NCBI RefSeq assembly: GCF_026151205.1
Contig: NC_087077.1
Span: forward strand, 5,728,483-5,792,482
Reading direction: 5' to 3'
Source: Bolinopsis microptera
Lineage: Eukaryota > Ctenophora > Tentaculata > Lobata > Bolinopsidae
Length of the DNA stretch: 64,000 nucleotides
A program made the position numbers and the translations under genes. The notes under the pieces are model-generated. The model had not been told where the DNA came from and made no database searches. It saw only the letters and a list, made by a program, of their open reading frames with translations. Below are positions 10,900-23,119 of the stretch, piece by piece (the first letter of the stretch is position 1; each line of letters begins with the position of its first letter).

Positions 10900-13800
10900 C
10901 GCGGAACAATATTTGACGAAAGTCGATTATCTTGAGATCCTACTGATAAATTTTCTTTAAACTTTCCAGATAGTTGTATGGCTATGAGACGGATATTCTG
11001 TGCGATTTTGGGCGAATTTCTATGTGCCAAACCTGAGATATGACTTCAAACACAAGAAAATATCTCAAAGTGGCGGTTTCTAGCGGAACGCAGGCACATA
11101 TTTTGAGATCCTACTGATAAATTTTCTTTAAACTTTCTAGATAGTTGTATGGCAGTAAGACAGATTTTCTGTGCGATTTTGGGCGAATTTCTATATGCCA
11201 AACCTGAGATATGACTTCAAACACAAGAAAATATCTCAAATTGGCGCGTTTTAGCGGAACGCAGGCACATATTTCGAGATCCTACTGATAAATTTTCTTT
11301 AAATTTTCCAGATAGTTGTATGGCTATAAGCCAGATAATCTGAGCAAGTTTGGGCGAATTTCTATGTGCCAAACTTGAGATATGACTTCAAACACAAGAA
11401 AATATCTCAAAATGGCGGTTTCGGAACGATATTTGACGAAAGTCGATTATTTTGAGATCCTACTGATAAATTTTCTTTAAACTTTCCAGATAGTTGTATG
11501 GCTATGAAACGGATATTCTGTGCGATTTTGGGCGAATTTCTATGTGCCAAACTTGAGATATGACTTCAAACACAAGAAAATATCTCAAAATGGCGGTTTC
11601 TAGCGGAACGCAGGCACATATTTCGAGATCCTACTGATAAATTTTCTTTAAATTTTCCAGATAGTTGTATGGCTATAAGACAGATAATCTGAGCAAGTTT
11701 GGGCAAATTTCTATGTGCCAAACTTGAGATATGACTTCAAACTCATGAAAACATCTCAAATTGGTGGTTTCGGAACGATATTTGACGAAAATCGATTATT
11801 TCGAGATCCTACTGATAAATTTTCTTTAAATTTTCCAGATAGTTGTATGGCTATAAGCCAGATAATCTGAGCAAGTTTGGGCGAATTTCTATGTGCCAAA
11901 CTTGAGATATGACTTCAAACACAAGAAAATATCTCAAAATGGCGGTTTCGGAACGATATTTGACGAAAGTCGATTATTTGAGATCCTACTGATAAATTTT
12001 CTTTAAACTTTCCAGATAGTTGTATGGCTATGAAACGGATATTCTGTGCGATTTTGGGCGAATTTCTATGTGCCAAACCTGAGATATGACTTCAAACACA
12101 AGAAAATATCTCAAAATGGCGGTTTCTAGCGGAACGCAGGCACATATTTCGAGATCCTACTGATAAATTTTCTTTAAACTTTCTAGATAGTTGTATGGCT
12201 GTGAGACAGATATTCTGTGCGATTTTGGGCGAATTTCTATGTGCCAAACCTGAGATATGACTTCAAACACAAGAAAATATCTCAAATTGGCGCTTTTTAG
12301 CGGAACGCAGGCACATATTTCGAGATCCTACTGATAACTTTTCTTTAAATTTTCCAGATAGTTGTATGGCTATAAGACAGATAATCTGAGCAAGTTTGGG
12401 CGAATTTCTATGTGCCAAACTTGAGATATGACTTCAAACTCATGAAAACATCTCAAATTGGCGGTTTCGGAACAATATTTGACGAAAGTCAATTATTTTG
12501 AGATCCTACTGATAGATTTTCTTTGAACTTTCCAGATAGTTGTATGGCTATGAGACGGATAATCTGAGCAAGTTTGGGCGAATTTCTATGTGCCAAACTT
12601 GAGATATGACTTCAAACACAAGAAAATATCTCAAAATGGCGGTTTCTAGCGGAACGCAGGCACATATTTCGAGATCCTACTGATAAATTTTCTTTAAACT
12701 TTCTAGATAGTTGTATGGCTGTGAGACAGATATTCTGTGCGATTTTGGGCGAATTTCTATGTGCCAAACCTGAGATATGACTTCAAACACAAGAAAATAT
12801 CTCAAATTGGCGCGTTTCTAGCGGAACGCAGGCACATATTTCGAGATCCTACTGATAAATTTTCTTTAAATTTTCCAGATAGTTGTATGGCTATAAGACA
12901 GATAATCTGAGCAAGTTTGGGCAAATTTCTATGTGCCAAACTTGAGATATGACTTCAAACTCATGAAAACATCTCAAATTGGTGGTTTCGGAACGATATT
13001 TGACGAAAATCGATTATTTCGAGATCCTACTGATAAATTTTCTTTAAATTTTCCAGATAGTTGTATGGCTATAAGCCAGATAATCTGAGCAAGTTTGGGC
13101 GAATTTCTATGTGCCAAACTTGAGATATGACTTCAAACACAAGAAAATATCTCAAAATGGCGGTTTCGGAACGATATTTGACGAAAGTCGATTATTTTGA
13201 GATCCTACTGATAAATTTTCTTTAAACTTTCCAGATAGTTGTATGGCTATGAAACGGATATTCTGTGCGATTTTGGGCGAATTTCTATGTGCCAAACTTG
13301 AGATATGACTTCAAACACAAGAAAATATCTCAAAATGGCGGTTTCTAGCGGAACGCAGGCACATATTTCGAGATCCTACTGATAAATTTTCTTTAAACTT
13401 TCCAGATAGTTGTATGGCTGTGAGACAGATATTCTGTGCGATTTTGGGCGAATTTCTATGTGCCAAACCTAAGATATGACTTCAAACACAAGAAAATATC
13501 TCAAAGTGGCGGTTTCTAGCGGAACGCAGGCACATATTTCGAGATCCTACTGATAAATTTTCTTTAAATTTTCCAGATAGTTGTATGGCTATGAGACAGA
13601 TAATCTGAGCAAGTTTGGGCGAATTTCTATGTGCCAAACTTGAGATATGACTTCAAACTCATGAAAACATCTCAAATTGGCGGTTTCGGAACGATATTTG
13701 ACGAAAGTCGATTATTTTGAGATCCTACTGATAAATTTTCTTGAAACTTTCCAGATAGTTGTATGGCTATGAGACAGATAATCTGAGCAAGTTTGGGCGA

Positions 13801-14110
13801 ATTTCTATGTGCCAAACCTGAGATATGACTTCAAACACAAGAAAATATCTCAAAATGGCGGTTTCTAGCGGAACGCAGGCACATATTTCGAGATCCTACT
13901 GATAAATTTTCTTTAAACTTTCCAGATAGTTGTATGGCTGTGAGACAGATATTCTGTGCGATTTTGGGCGAATTTCTATGTGCCAAACCTGAGATATGAC
14001 TTCAAACACAAGAAAATATCTCAAATTAGCGCGTTTTAGTGGAACGCAGACACATATTTCGAGATCTTATACTGATACATTTTCTTTAAACTTTCCAGAT
14101 ATTTGTATGG
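10900..14110 (+). repeat. ~174-bp satellite array, forward orientation
   Basis: About 18 monomers share GAGATCCTACTGATAAATTT, TTTCCAGATAGTTGTATGGC, TTTGGGCGAATTTCTATGTG and ATATGACTTCAAACACAAGA. Two junction variants occur: one with TAGCGGAACGCAGGCACATA and one with CGGAACGATATTTGACGAAA. They follow each other irregularly (B A A B A B B A A B A A B B A A B A A by eye), so a strict higher-order repeat is not apparent. Confidence 0.9.
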
Positions 14111-14462
14111 CTATAACAGTCCCCCATTCCTCTTCCTCCTTCTCCTCCTCAGTCCTCCTCCTCCTTCTCCTCCTCAGTCTTCCTCCTCCTTCTCCTCCTC
14201 AGTCCTACTCCTCCTCCTCCTCAGTCCTCTTCCTCCTCATTCTCCTCTTCAGTCCTCCTCATCCTCCTCTTCCTCTTGATTATCTGTCTCATAGCCCTAC
14301 AATTATCTGGAAAGGGGGATCATGTTTTGTGCCCGTTTCTGTCCGTTCGGTACCCTTTATTTTCAAAACGGACAAAAAGTATGGCGAACAAAAACAGAAT
14401 AAAACGGACAAAAACGGAACAAAGATGTTATGGAAAAAGGGAAAAATGGAAATAACATTTAT

Positions 14463-14493
<31 letters not shown>

Positions 14494-17062
14494 CTCCTTC
14501 TCCTCCTCTCCCTCATGTCCGTCCTCCTCCTCCTCCTCCTCCTCCTCTTCCTCCTCCTTCTCAGTCCTCCTCCTCAGTCTTCCTCCTCCTCAGACATCAT
14601 CCTCCTCCTCCTCCTCGGTCCTCCTCCTCCTCGTCAGTCCTTCTCCTCCTCCTCATCAGTCCTCCTCCTTCTCCTCCTTCTATTCCTCCTCCTCAGTCCT
14701 CCTCAGTCCTCCTCAGTCCTCCTTCTCCTCCTCCTTCTCCTCCTCCTCCTCTTCCTCATCCTCCTTCTCTTCCTCCTGTGTCCTCATCCTCCCCCTCCTT
14801 CTGAGTCCTCTTCCTGAGTCCTCCTGAGTCCTCCTCCATCTGAGTCCTTCTGATTCCTCCTCCTCCTGAGTCCACACTCTCCTGAGTCCTCTTCCTCCTC
14901 CACCTCCTCCACTTCCTCGTCCTCTTCAGTCCTCCTCCTCCTTCTGAGTCTACCTTCTCCTACACTTCCTCTTCCTCCTCAGTCTTCCTCAGTCCTCCTC
15001 CTCCTCTTCAGTCCTCCTCCTCCTCAGTCATCATCCTCCTCCTCAGTACTCCTCCTCCTCCTCGTCAGTCCTCCTCCTCCTCCTCCTCCTCCTCCTCCTC
15101 CTCCTCCTCCTCCTCCTCCTCCACCTCAGTCCTCAGTCCTCCTCCTCTTCCTCCTTCCTCCTCAGTCCTCCTCCTCCTTCTCCTCCTCATCAGTACTCCT
15201 CCTAAGTCTTTCTCCTCATCCTCAGTCCTATTCCTCCTCAGTCCTCCTCCTCCTCAGTCCTCCTCCTCAGTCCTCTTCTCCTCATTCTCCTCTTCCTCTT
15301 GATTATCTGTCTCATAGCCATACAACTATCTGGAAAGGGGGATCATGTTTTGTGTCCGTTTTTGTCCGTTCGGTACCCTTTATTTTCAAAATGGACAAAA
15401 AGTAGGGCGAACAAAAACATAATAAAACGGACAAAAACGGAACAAAAATGTTATGAAAAAATGGAAATAACATTTAGTCTATGCTTCCTCCTCCTCCTTT
15501 TCCTCCTCCTCCTCCTCCTCCTCCTCCTCCTCCTCCTCCTCCTCCTCCTCTCCCTCATGCCCCTCCTACTCCTCCTCCTCTTCCTCCTCCTCCTCAGTCC
15601 TCCTCCTCAGTCTTCCTCCTCCTCAGTCATCATCCTCTTCCTCCTCAGTCCTCAGCTCCTCCTCGTCAATCCTTCTCCTTCTCCTCATCAGTCCTCCTCC
15701 TTCTCTTCTTCCTCCTCCTCAGTCTTCCTTCTCCTCCTCCTCCTCTTCCTCCTCCTCCTCCTCAGTTCTCCTCCTCATCGTCAGTCCTTCTCCTCCTCAT
15801 CAGTCCTCCTCCTCCTCCTCCTCCTCAGTCTTCCTCATTCTCCTCGTCCTTCTCCTCCCCCTCCTTCTTATCAATCCTCTTCCTCAGTCCTCCTCAGTCC
15901 TACTCCTCTTCCTCCTCCTCCTCCTCCTCAGTCCTCTTCAGGAGGAGTATGAGGGGCATGAGGGAGAGGAGGAGGAGGAGGAGGAGGAAGCATCTAAATG
16001 TTATTTCCATTTTTCATAACATTTTTGTTCCGTTTTTGTCCGTTTTATTATGTTTTTGTTCGCCCTACTTTTTGTCCATTTTGAAAATAAAGGGTACCGA
16101 ACGGACAAAAACGGACACAAAACATGATCCCCCTTTCCAGATAGTTGTATGGCTATGAGACAGATAATCAAGAGGAAGAGGAGAATGAGGAGGAAGAGGA
16201 CTGAGGAGGAGGACTGAGGAGGAGGAGGACTGAGGAGGAATAGGACTGAGGATGAGGAGAAAGACTTAGGAGGAGTACTGATGAGGAGGAGAAGGAGGAC
16301 TGAGGAGGAGAAGGAGGAAGAGGAGGAGGACTGAGGTGGAGGAGGAGGAGGAGGAGGAGGAGGAGGAGGAGGAGGAGGAGGAGGATAAGGACTGACGAGG
16401 AGGAGGAGGAGTACTGAGGAGGAGGATGATGACTGAGGAGGAGGAGGACTGAGGAGGAGGAGGAGGAGGACTGAGGAAGACTGAGGAGGAAGAGGAAGTG
16501 TAGGAGAAGGTAGACTCAGAAGGAGGAGGAGGACTGAAGAGGACGAGGAAGTGGAGGAGGAAGAGGACTCAGGAGAGTTTGGACTCAGGAGGAGGAGGAA
16601 TCAGGAGGACTCAGATGGAGGAGGACTCCTCCTCCTCAGTCCTCCTCCTCATCGTCAGTCCTTCTCTTCCTCATCAGTCCTCCTCCTCCTCCTCCTCCTC
16701 AGTCCTCCTCATTCTGCTCGTCCTCCTCCTCTTCTTCAGTCCTCCTCTTGCAGTCCTCCTCCTTCTCCTCCCCCTCCTTCTTATCAATCCTCTTCCTCAG
16801 TCCTCCTCAGTCCTACTCCTCTTCCTCCTCCTCCTCCTCAGTCCTCCTCCTCAGTCTTCCTCATCCTCCTCCTCCTCTTCCTCCTCAGTCCTCCTCCTCC
16901 TGAGTCCTCCCGAGTCCATCTCCTCCACATCCTCCACTTCCTCCTCCTCCTCAGTCCTCCTCCTTCTTCTGAGTCCACCTCCTCCTACACCTCCTCCTCC
17001 TCCTCAGTCTTCCTCAGTCCTCCTCTCCCTCCTCAGTCCTCCTCCTCCTCCTCCTCCTATAG
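14110..17062. repeat. CTCCTC/GGAGGA tract with large palindrome
   Basis: Almost pure pyrimidine on the + strand at 14120-15950, pure purine at 15950-16620, then pyrimidine again to 17060. Arms of roughly 700 bp (about 14825-15560 and 15945-16627) are inverted copies with the same irregular CAGT/ACTG interruptions, around a spacer of about 390 bp. An interspersed ~150-bp motif with GGGGGATCATGTTTTGTG and CGGACAAAAACGGAACAAA occurs at about 14311-14462 and 15329-15482, and inverted at about 16002-16139. Each is bordered by a satellite scrap (CAGATAATC and TCTGGAAAG ends). The long leucine/serine/proline frames here are repeat artefacts. Confidence 0.85.
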
Positions 17063-17450
17063 CCATGTATCTGGAAAGTTTTAAAAATTCTATCATTTAG
17101 ATCTCCAAATATATGCCTTTGTTCCGCTAAAAACCGCCAATTCGGAGATATTTTCTTGTGTTTGAAGTCATATCTCAAGTTCGGCACATAGAAACTCGAC
17201 CAAAATCACACAGATTATCCGTCTCATAGCCATACAACTATCTGGAAAGTTTAAAGAAAATTTATCAGTAGGATCTCGAAATATGTGCCTGCGTTCCTCT
17301 AGAAACCGCCAATTTGGAGATATTTTCTTGTGTTTGAAGTCATATCTCAAGTTTAACATATAAAAATTCTCCCAAACTCTCACACATTATCCGTCATATA
17401 GCCATGTAACTATCTGGAAAGTTTAAAGAAAATCTATTTGTCAGATCTTG
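17062..17450 (-). repeat. Satellite monomers in reverse orientation
   Basis: About two monomers of the 174-bp satellite on the opposite strand (CTATCTGGAAAGTTTAAAGA, ATTTATCAGTAGGATCTCGA). They are more diverged than the forward array. With the array at 10.9-14.1 kb they give the block an inverted-repeat architecture. Confidence 0.85.
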
Positions 17451-17539
17451 AGAAAATCAAAAATATATTCTAAGTTATTCACTAAAACACTCGATTTTCG
17501 AACTTTTTATTTGGAACAGATTTGTCGAAAGTCCTTCTG

Positions 17540-17660
17540 TGTCTAATAATACAAAGATACAAGACGTGAGGCGCGGCGACATTATAAATTTTAGAACTGC
17601 CCGCGCATTTTGCTACTTTGCCGCGGCTCCACTAGTTTTTAACGTCTACCATTCGCTCGC
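17540..17660 (+). repeat. Segmental duplication copy B, right piece
   Basis: Matches copy A from TGTCTAATAATAC through GCGGCGACATTATAAATTTT to about TCTACCATT. It shows that the 6.67-kb block interrupts the duplicated segment. The short frame across it is not supported as a gene. Confidence 0.8.
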
Positions 17661-19540
17661 GGGCCTCGCCCACCCGAAAATTTTACGTGACTTTGGCTTT
17701 TATGGTTTTGCAGCCGTACAAAACAGTTTTACATAAACCTTAATAGTTAATCCCAACCCTAACCATAACTCCGAAGCTATTCATAACCCTTCCCACATTA
17801 CCACAACACACAACCGTAACCCTAATATAACCCGAGCCCTAAACAATCGAATTAATGTTTAACTAGCCTGTCACGTGACCAAAACGGTTTTTGCCCATTG
17901 TAAGTTTACAAGTACAACCTACTTGTCATACGTTGTATGACCCGCCGCGCACGAGTGCGCGGCTCCCCTGTAAGGCCAGGAACCTCGAAATTCTATATTA
18001 ATTTCAATCTTCCTTTAAAGATAGTTAAATGACTTAGGCTTATAGTTAACAACCATTTCCATAGAGGATAGATAGTAAATTTGTTAACGATAGAAGTATA
18101 CCAGAAATGGAATATACGTTGACGTTTAATTAACAAAAGGACACTTTCTGTGAGAAAACTATCAAATCATTTGACACGCTTGATGAGTTACCACGGACTT
18201 ATGGAGGGGTTAATTAGGAGCAGAAGACCAGCCTATCACAAGACGAAGCGTGACGAGGAATGATAAGCAGGGAGTTTAAACAAGGAGGAGCAATTTCGAT
18301 CGTGATGAACAATACTGCGTTCCCTGAGAAAAGGCTGGAACGGCAGAATAGACTCTGGGAAATTCAGGGAGATATAGCGGAGAACGATCGAAGGACCGAT
18401 GTCTTTCTCTGTTCTCACGTCAGGACAGTCTGTTAGGTTGTGTCAGTGCAACGTGCTTGTAAACAGAGTCCAGTAAGCCGGTTCCGCCCGGGTGCTTTAA
18501 CCTTTCCAGTCATAAGTATTCCAGTAAGTTCCTTGCTTTAAATTACTGTTCGCCGTTTAAATTAGTATTTTGTTTCTTATTAAAAGAGTCTGACGTGAAA
18601 TTTATATTTACAATGTTTCTAGTGTTTATTCACGTACCCTCTAGGCATATAAATTCTATGCAGTACACTGAAAGTAAATTCTTACCAGGTTGCAGTGGAT
18701 CCGATCCGTCACATCGAATAGATTCCCCCGTACATTAAAGAACAGTGACTATTAAGTAAGTGCAACTTGATTAGCAGAAGATACATATAATACCTCCTCC
18801 AAATAATTAATATTCCATTTATCATAAATAAATTATCCTTCATAATTGCCTAACGTTCTGCCATCTTAAATCCTCGTAAGAGTAATTTGCATGATTCTTT
18901 GATTACTTTTTATCCAAGGTTTCCGGGTAGAAGTAAGCTAACGACGATAAGATTCCCGATCTCCTTCTCACTTGAAGGACCATTATACGGATATGATTGA
19001 AGTTGTTCTCGAGGTAAATTCCTTTTCCATTAGTTTTTACATAAATAGGTTTAAGAATATCTTTGGTAATCGTAGTTCTGTGCTCTCAAAATTATATACT
19101 TTGTACAAAATTACGTTTCCGTTCCCAGGTAGAGAGACACGAACATTCCTGCTCAAACCGTGCTGCCTTTGCCGATACCTGCTAGAATAATTGATTCTCC
19201 TTCGTCAACCGAGGTAATTAGTTCAGTTATAACGTCAGCATAAAATAGTAGTTGTCTTAATAATTAAGTTGATTAAGTATTGGTTGATAGAACTGTAAGA
19301 ATTGATATTTCTTTTATATTAATGTTTACGAGTGCAGGATTAAAGTAGTTTCCCGTTGGTTACGTAATAAATTGTTTCTATTGCCATAGTTAAAAGATAT
19401 TGCTTTCAGACCATTCGTGACAGTCAAACTGTTGGCGGTGAGACTCAGTCAAAGACGCGTGATATTCCAGCCCTCCTACACTATTTCTAAGAGAGAGACT
19501 TATCAAAAGGTGATTGCACCAACATAGACTTAGAGTTCCC
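17660..19540. other. Gene-poor stretch with telomere-like words
   Basis: At about 17745-17850 there are degenerate CCCTAA-type words in imperfect spacing. At about 17941-17972 a GC-rich hairpin-like GCCGCGCACGAGTGCGCGGC is seen. No exon chain or recognised protein was found. Confidence 0.4.
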
Positions 19541-21120
19541 AAGCTTGAAATCCGTCCAGAAGATGAGTTACAAAAGATCTGGAGAAACCAGACTTTATGC
19601 TGGCAAAGACAGAAGTTCAGAGGTCAGAAGAGGATCATAAGGTTGCCCAAGAATTTGAGAAAAAGGAAAAGTATCTCATGAAACAAGGAAAAATACTGAA
19701 AGGCTCTAGACAGGCTGAACTTAAAAAGCTTCAGACAAAGCAAATGATCGGAAGGAATGAATTCTTCGACGAGAAACTGACAGACTCTCAAGCTGAAGAA
19801 TAGAGTATCAGAAAACCTCAACCAAGAAGAACTGAAGATTTGAGACTTTCCACGCTCTAATCAATCAGCACGATTACTTAGAAGACTGTGACAGTGGAAC
19901 TGAGCAACCACTTGAAAGTTCAAAACAACTCCAAACTGAGGACTCAGGAGGAAGTGGGCTGAGAGAAAACGAGCTTGATATACTCCGAGATGAGCATGAA
20001 ATCGTCCCTGTCAGGAAGAACAGAGCAATTGAAAAGCAATTCAAGAAGACTGTGTTGACTTGGATGCTTTCACTTCATGGAAAGGCTAGACAAGTAATAC
20101 AAGAGAAGACCTAAGTGTTAAACAGAAGCCTCAGAAATTAACCGAGACTACATCAAGAACATCAAATCCATTCTATTTTAAAGTTGGAAGACCCCCTGAA
20201 TAACCAGTTCCTTGAAAGGCAATGTCAGAGTTGGACTCCTGATATCCACAAACCTGAGATATTGGAAATCGACATATGGGAGAGGTTATTGATGCCCGTC
20301 ACATTAAAAGTTGAAAGTGAATTGAAGGTAAACATCACAATCAGAAGATCAGATCTGAATGCTTCCTCAACGTAAGTTTGAAGAAGACGAAGTTTGTGAA
20401 AACCCAGATTGAAGAAAACTTCCAGCACCTCAACGAGCTAAGGGACAGGAAACTCAAGTTTTTGATGAACCTCGAAATCCAACTTTACTTTCTATATAAA
20501 CAATGTCATGATGGAGGTTGATCCTGGAGTATTTTTCGACCAAGTTTGATAATGCACTTCTCATCATCCTGATCTGATGTCGAGGATCACACTCACAACT
20601 CCCAAATCGTTTACACTTGGGGAAGGAAAAGTTTCCGCCATGAATAGACTGCAAGGATTATTACAAGAAACATTCATCTTTTAGAGTGGGAACATGAAAA
20701 ATGCAAATGAAGCGGAAGATACTAAACTCCAAAACAAGGACGTCCAACCTTGAGGGTCACTAAGAGCTACAAGTATTCTGTTTGAGAGAAAACAATGCCA
20801 AAGGATGCAAAAGAGATACAACATGAGAGAACACTATCAAGCCAATGGGAGAACATGCACCACCGAAAATCACACGACCAAAAAGAGATTTAGACTTTGA
20901 ACAGGCATCATAAAGAAAAAGAACTTATGAGTGTGCTATTCTGGAACGCCGAATTGAGGAGCTGCAGTCTCTCTGGTCGAAAGACAGCAGATATCAGAGG
21001 CCTGTGCGACAGCCTTGTTTCCAGCCGCAGATCAAGAATGCAAGACCATCGTGGCTCAAGGAAACTTGTGGATCAGGCAAAGAGCCAGAGCCAGGCAGTG
21101 GCAGTGTTTGCTTAGAGCAG
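19540..21120 (+). pseudogene. Degenerate coding-like region, not recognised
   Basis: Several short + frames (19597-19803, 20184-20375, 20897-21115) are lysine/glutamate rich and flow into one another with stops and shifts. This suggests an old, decayed charged protein, possibly coiled-coil (for example the frame with EEDHKVAQEFEKKEKYLMK). No enzyme or zinc motif is visible. It could equally be low-complexity noncoding DNA. Confidence 0.25.
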
Positions 21121-23119
21121 AGGTGGAGAAGACTCTGGAAGAAAACTTACCCTGCAGTTAGTTTCAGCACAACGAGATTATAATGGCCTGTCATTGGACG
21201 GCAGATCAAAGCTGATTAAATATAAAGTCAAATACTGTAAAATTCGTAGTTTCAAGTTTTGTTTTTAGATGCCATCACGATTTCTTACTAAGATTTTTCC
21301 TGTACTAAAGTAATAATGTATCCTATTATGCCATCATGGTTATAACTAGTTATGTACTTTGTACGTGCATAGATTCTATGATAAGTATATTCTATACTAA
21401 TATTTTATCCTAGTGTACATACATATTTAACAGAAAGTGGTCTTCAATTCTTGCATTCATTGTAATCCTTACTATTACATTTCATTTAAAAACAATTTTG
21501 CAAATTCGTAGTAATGTTTTGAGACGGCTACTAACGGTTCAGTTCACATAAGAATATAACAATTAAAACTAGAATCGAATTTTAAAATCACAGCCATCAA
21601 ATTGCATTAATGCCCTAACAAACATTGTAGATAATGAAATCAAAGTGTCGATAGGAAAGGAAGCCTCAACATGATGGAATGGGTAGCGTGTGGGTTGACG
21701 GTTGAGATGATCTCTTTCTGTTGGTGAGTAGCTCTTGTGGAAATAATTTACTGGAAAGGTTTCATGCTTATTAATATGGAAACAATACCCGAGTTTGAGA
21801 AACATTCCATCTCAACGTTATGCGTAAATGAAATGAATATAATTAAAAAGTGATTGGGTATATTATTGAAACTTTGTCCAGAGGCGGGGCTAATGAGGGC
21901 GTCCAGGCGTCCGTGGACGCCTTAAACTATTAGCTGGTGGCTGTTGCTTAAAATAGAATAGTAATTAGAAATAGTGATAGGAAATAACAAATCGCAATAT
22001 AAAGGTCTTCGTTTACTATCATACGTTTAAATGTAAGCCGCAATGCATGATCTCGTGAAATTTTGTGTTGTAGGGAGTCCAATCCTACCTTTGACTACTC
22101 AGCCGCGCAGTATTTAACACATAGTCATTGTAACTTTACAAAGCACATCCGTGCGCATCCACTACAGGTAATCTATTATGATTTGCCTCGATTTGGGGTG
22201 TTCCATGACCCCTTTGAAACTATTGACCTGTTGTGATACCTGTGCGCTGAGATCGTAACGTGTGGTGTCCGTTTCATCCCATGTTTAAGTTTTATGTTTT
22301 TGTTGCTGTCGCCTTAAAATGTTATCACATTAAATTTACAGAGGCCCTGTGAGTATGTAATCGTAAGTTTGGAGGATCAGCTTGAGCCGGTCCCAAGCCC
22401 CCTCCCCCCAGTCCATCGATTGACCCCCAACAAAACTGCCAGCCAGCTCCCACGAGCCGCCTCTGACTTTGTCCTACAATAAAATAATATTACAATATCT
22501 TTAAACTAGCTCAATCCGTGGCTTTGGTTGCAATGCGCCTAGTCACTACTGGAATGATTCTTCGGAATTCGCTGATTTACCACTTTCGTCTTGGTAGATT
22601 TCCAAACACAAGAATTTTCCTCTTGTTGTAATAACTCAAAGATGGAAGTATAGTGTATTGGCTATGCCGCCGCTTACTAGTTTAGCTCTTCTAGTCCCCT
22701 GCTACAAACGGCATGTAAACAGGGCTAGGCTAGTTAGAGGCGTCCGTGAAGGCCTTACACTGTGCATTTCAGCATACTCATAGGCAGTTCTGAACACTTT
22801 AAAAGCTGTGTTCTATAATATGGTATCCCCTCTGCATCTGTGCTTTCTTTCTTTAGTCCATAACCAAAATAATGCCGTGGCACATATTAGCGAGCGCAAA
22901 AACATTATTTTACCGTTTCTAGGAAACATGACCGCCGAACAAAGATTTGTAGACTAATTGCTTTATCAGCAGTGAGTGAGTAAACGCGCGCGTCGAGTAT
23001 TAAGCGCATAATCAAAAACAACAATTGGTCAAATCTGGAATCCTGGAGAGTTACACAAAATAAACGATGCTTTGAACAGATCATACCACACCACATAGTA
23101 AAAAAGAAAACATTATCAG
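21120..23119. other. No gene seen upstream of IFT80 exons
   Basis: AT-rich intergenic or intronic DNA. GAGGCG/GGCGTCC-type words appear near 21885-21925 and 22738-22755. The first exon of IFT80 (the residues before the DD of the first WD repeat) should lie in or beyond this stretch but was not found. Confidence 0.4.

Larger units (their letters stand above)
10873..17539. mobile_element. 6.67-kb satellite-bearing element, hAT-like ends with 8-bp TSD
   Basis: The block is flanked by exact TGTCTAAT copies (10865-10872 and 17540-17547). Copy A has one TGTCTAAT (1879-1886) followed directly by the sequence that resumes at 17548, so the empty site is preserved. The left end reads GAGTTGGACTTTC and the reverse complement of the right end reads CAGAAGGACTTTC; 10 of 13 bases match, and GTTCC follows in both. 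An 8-bp TSD and CAG-type ends are typical of hAT transposons. No transposase is visible: the interior is a satellite array, a polypurine/polypyrimidine palindrome, and satellite again in reverse. It may be a nonautonomous or fold-back element. Confidence 0.7.

Noticed and set aside
13996..17100. Long open frames encoding leucine/serine/proline-rich proteins
   Set aside because: They are translations of CTCCTC/GGAGGA repeats in several frames at once, with no domain or codon signal.
17745..17850. CCCTAA-type words as an internal telomere
   Set aside because: Spacing and sequence are too irregular for a telomere tract; there are only a few scattered words.
20897..21115. Possible first exon of IFT80 (KELMSVLFWNAELRSC)
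   Set aside because: The resemblance to the IFT80 N-terminus is short, lacks the start context and has no donor in phase; it is probably chance.
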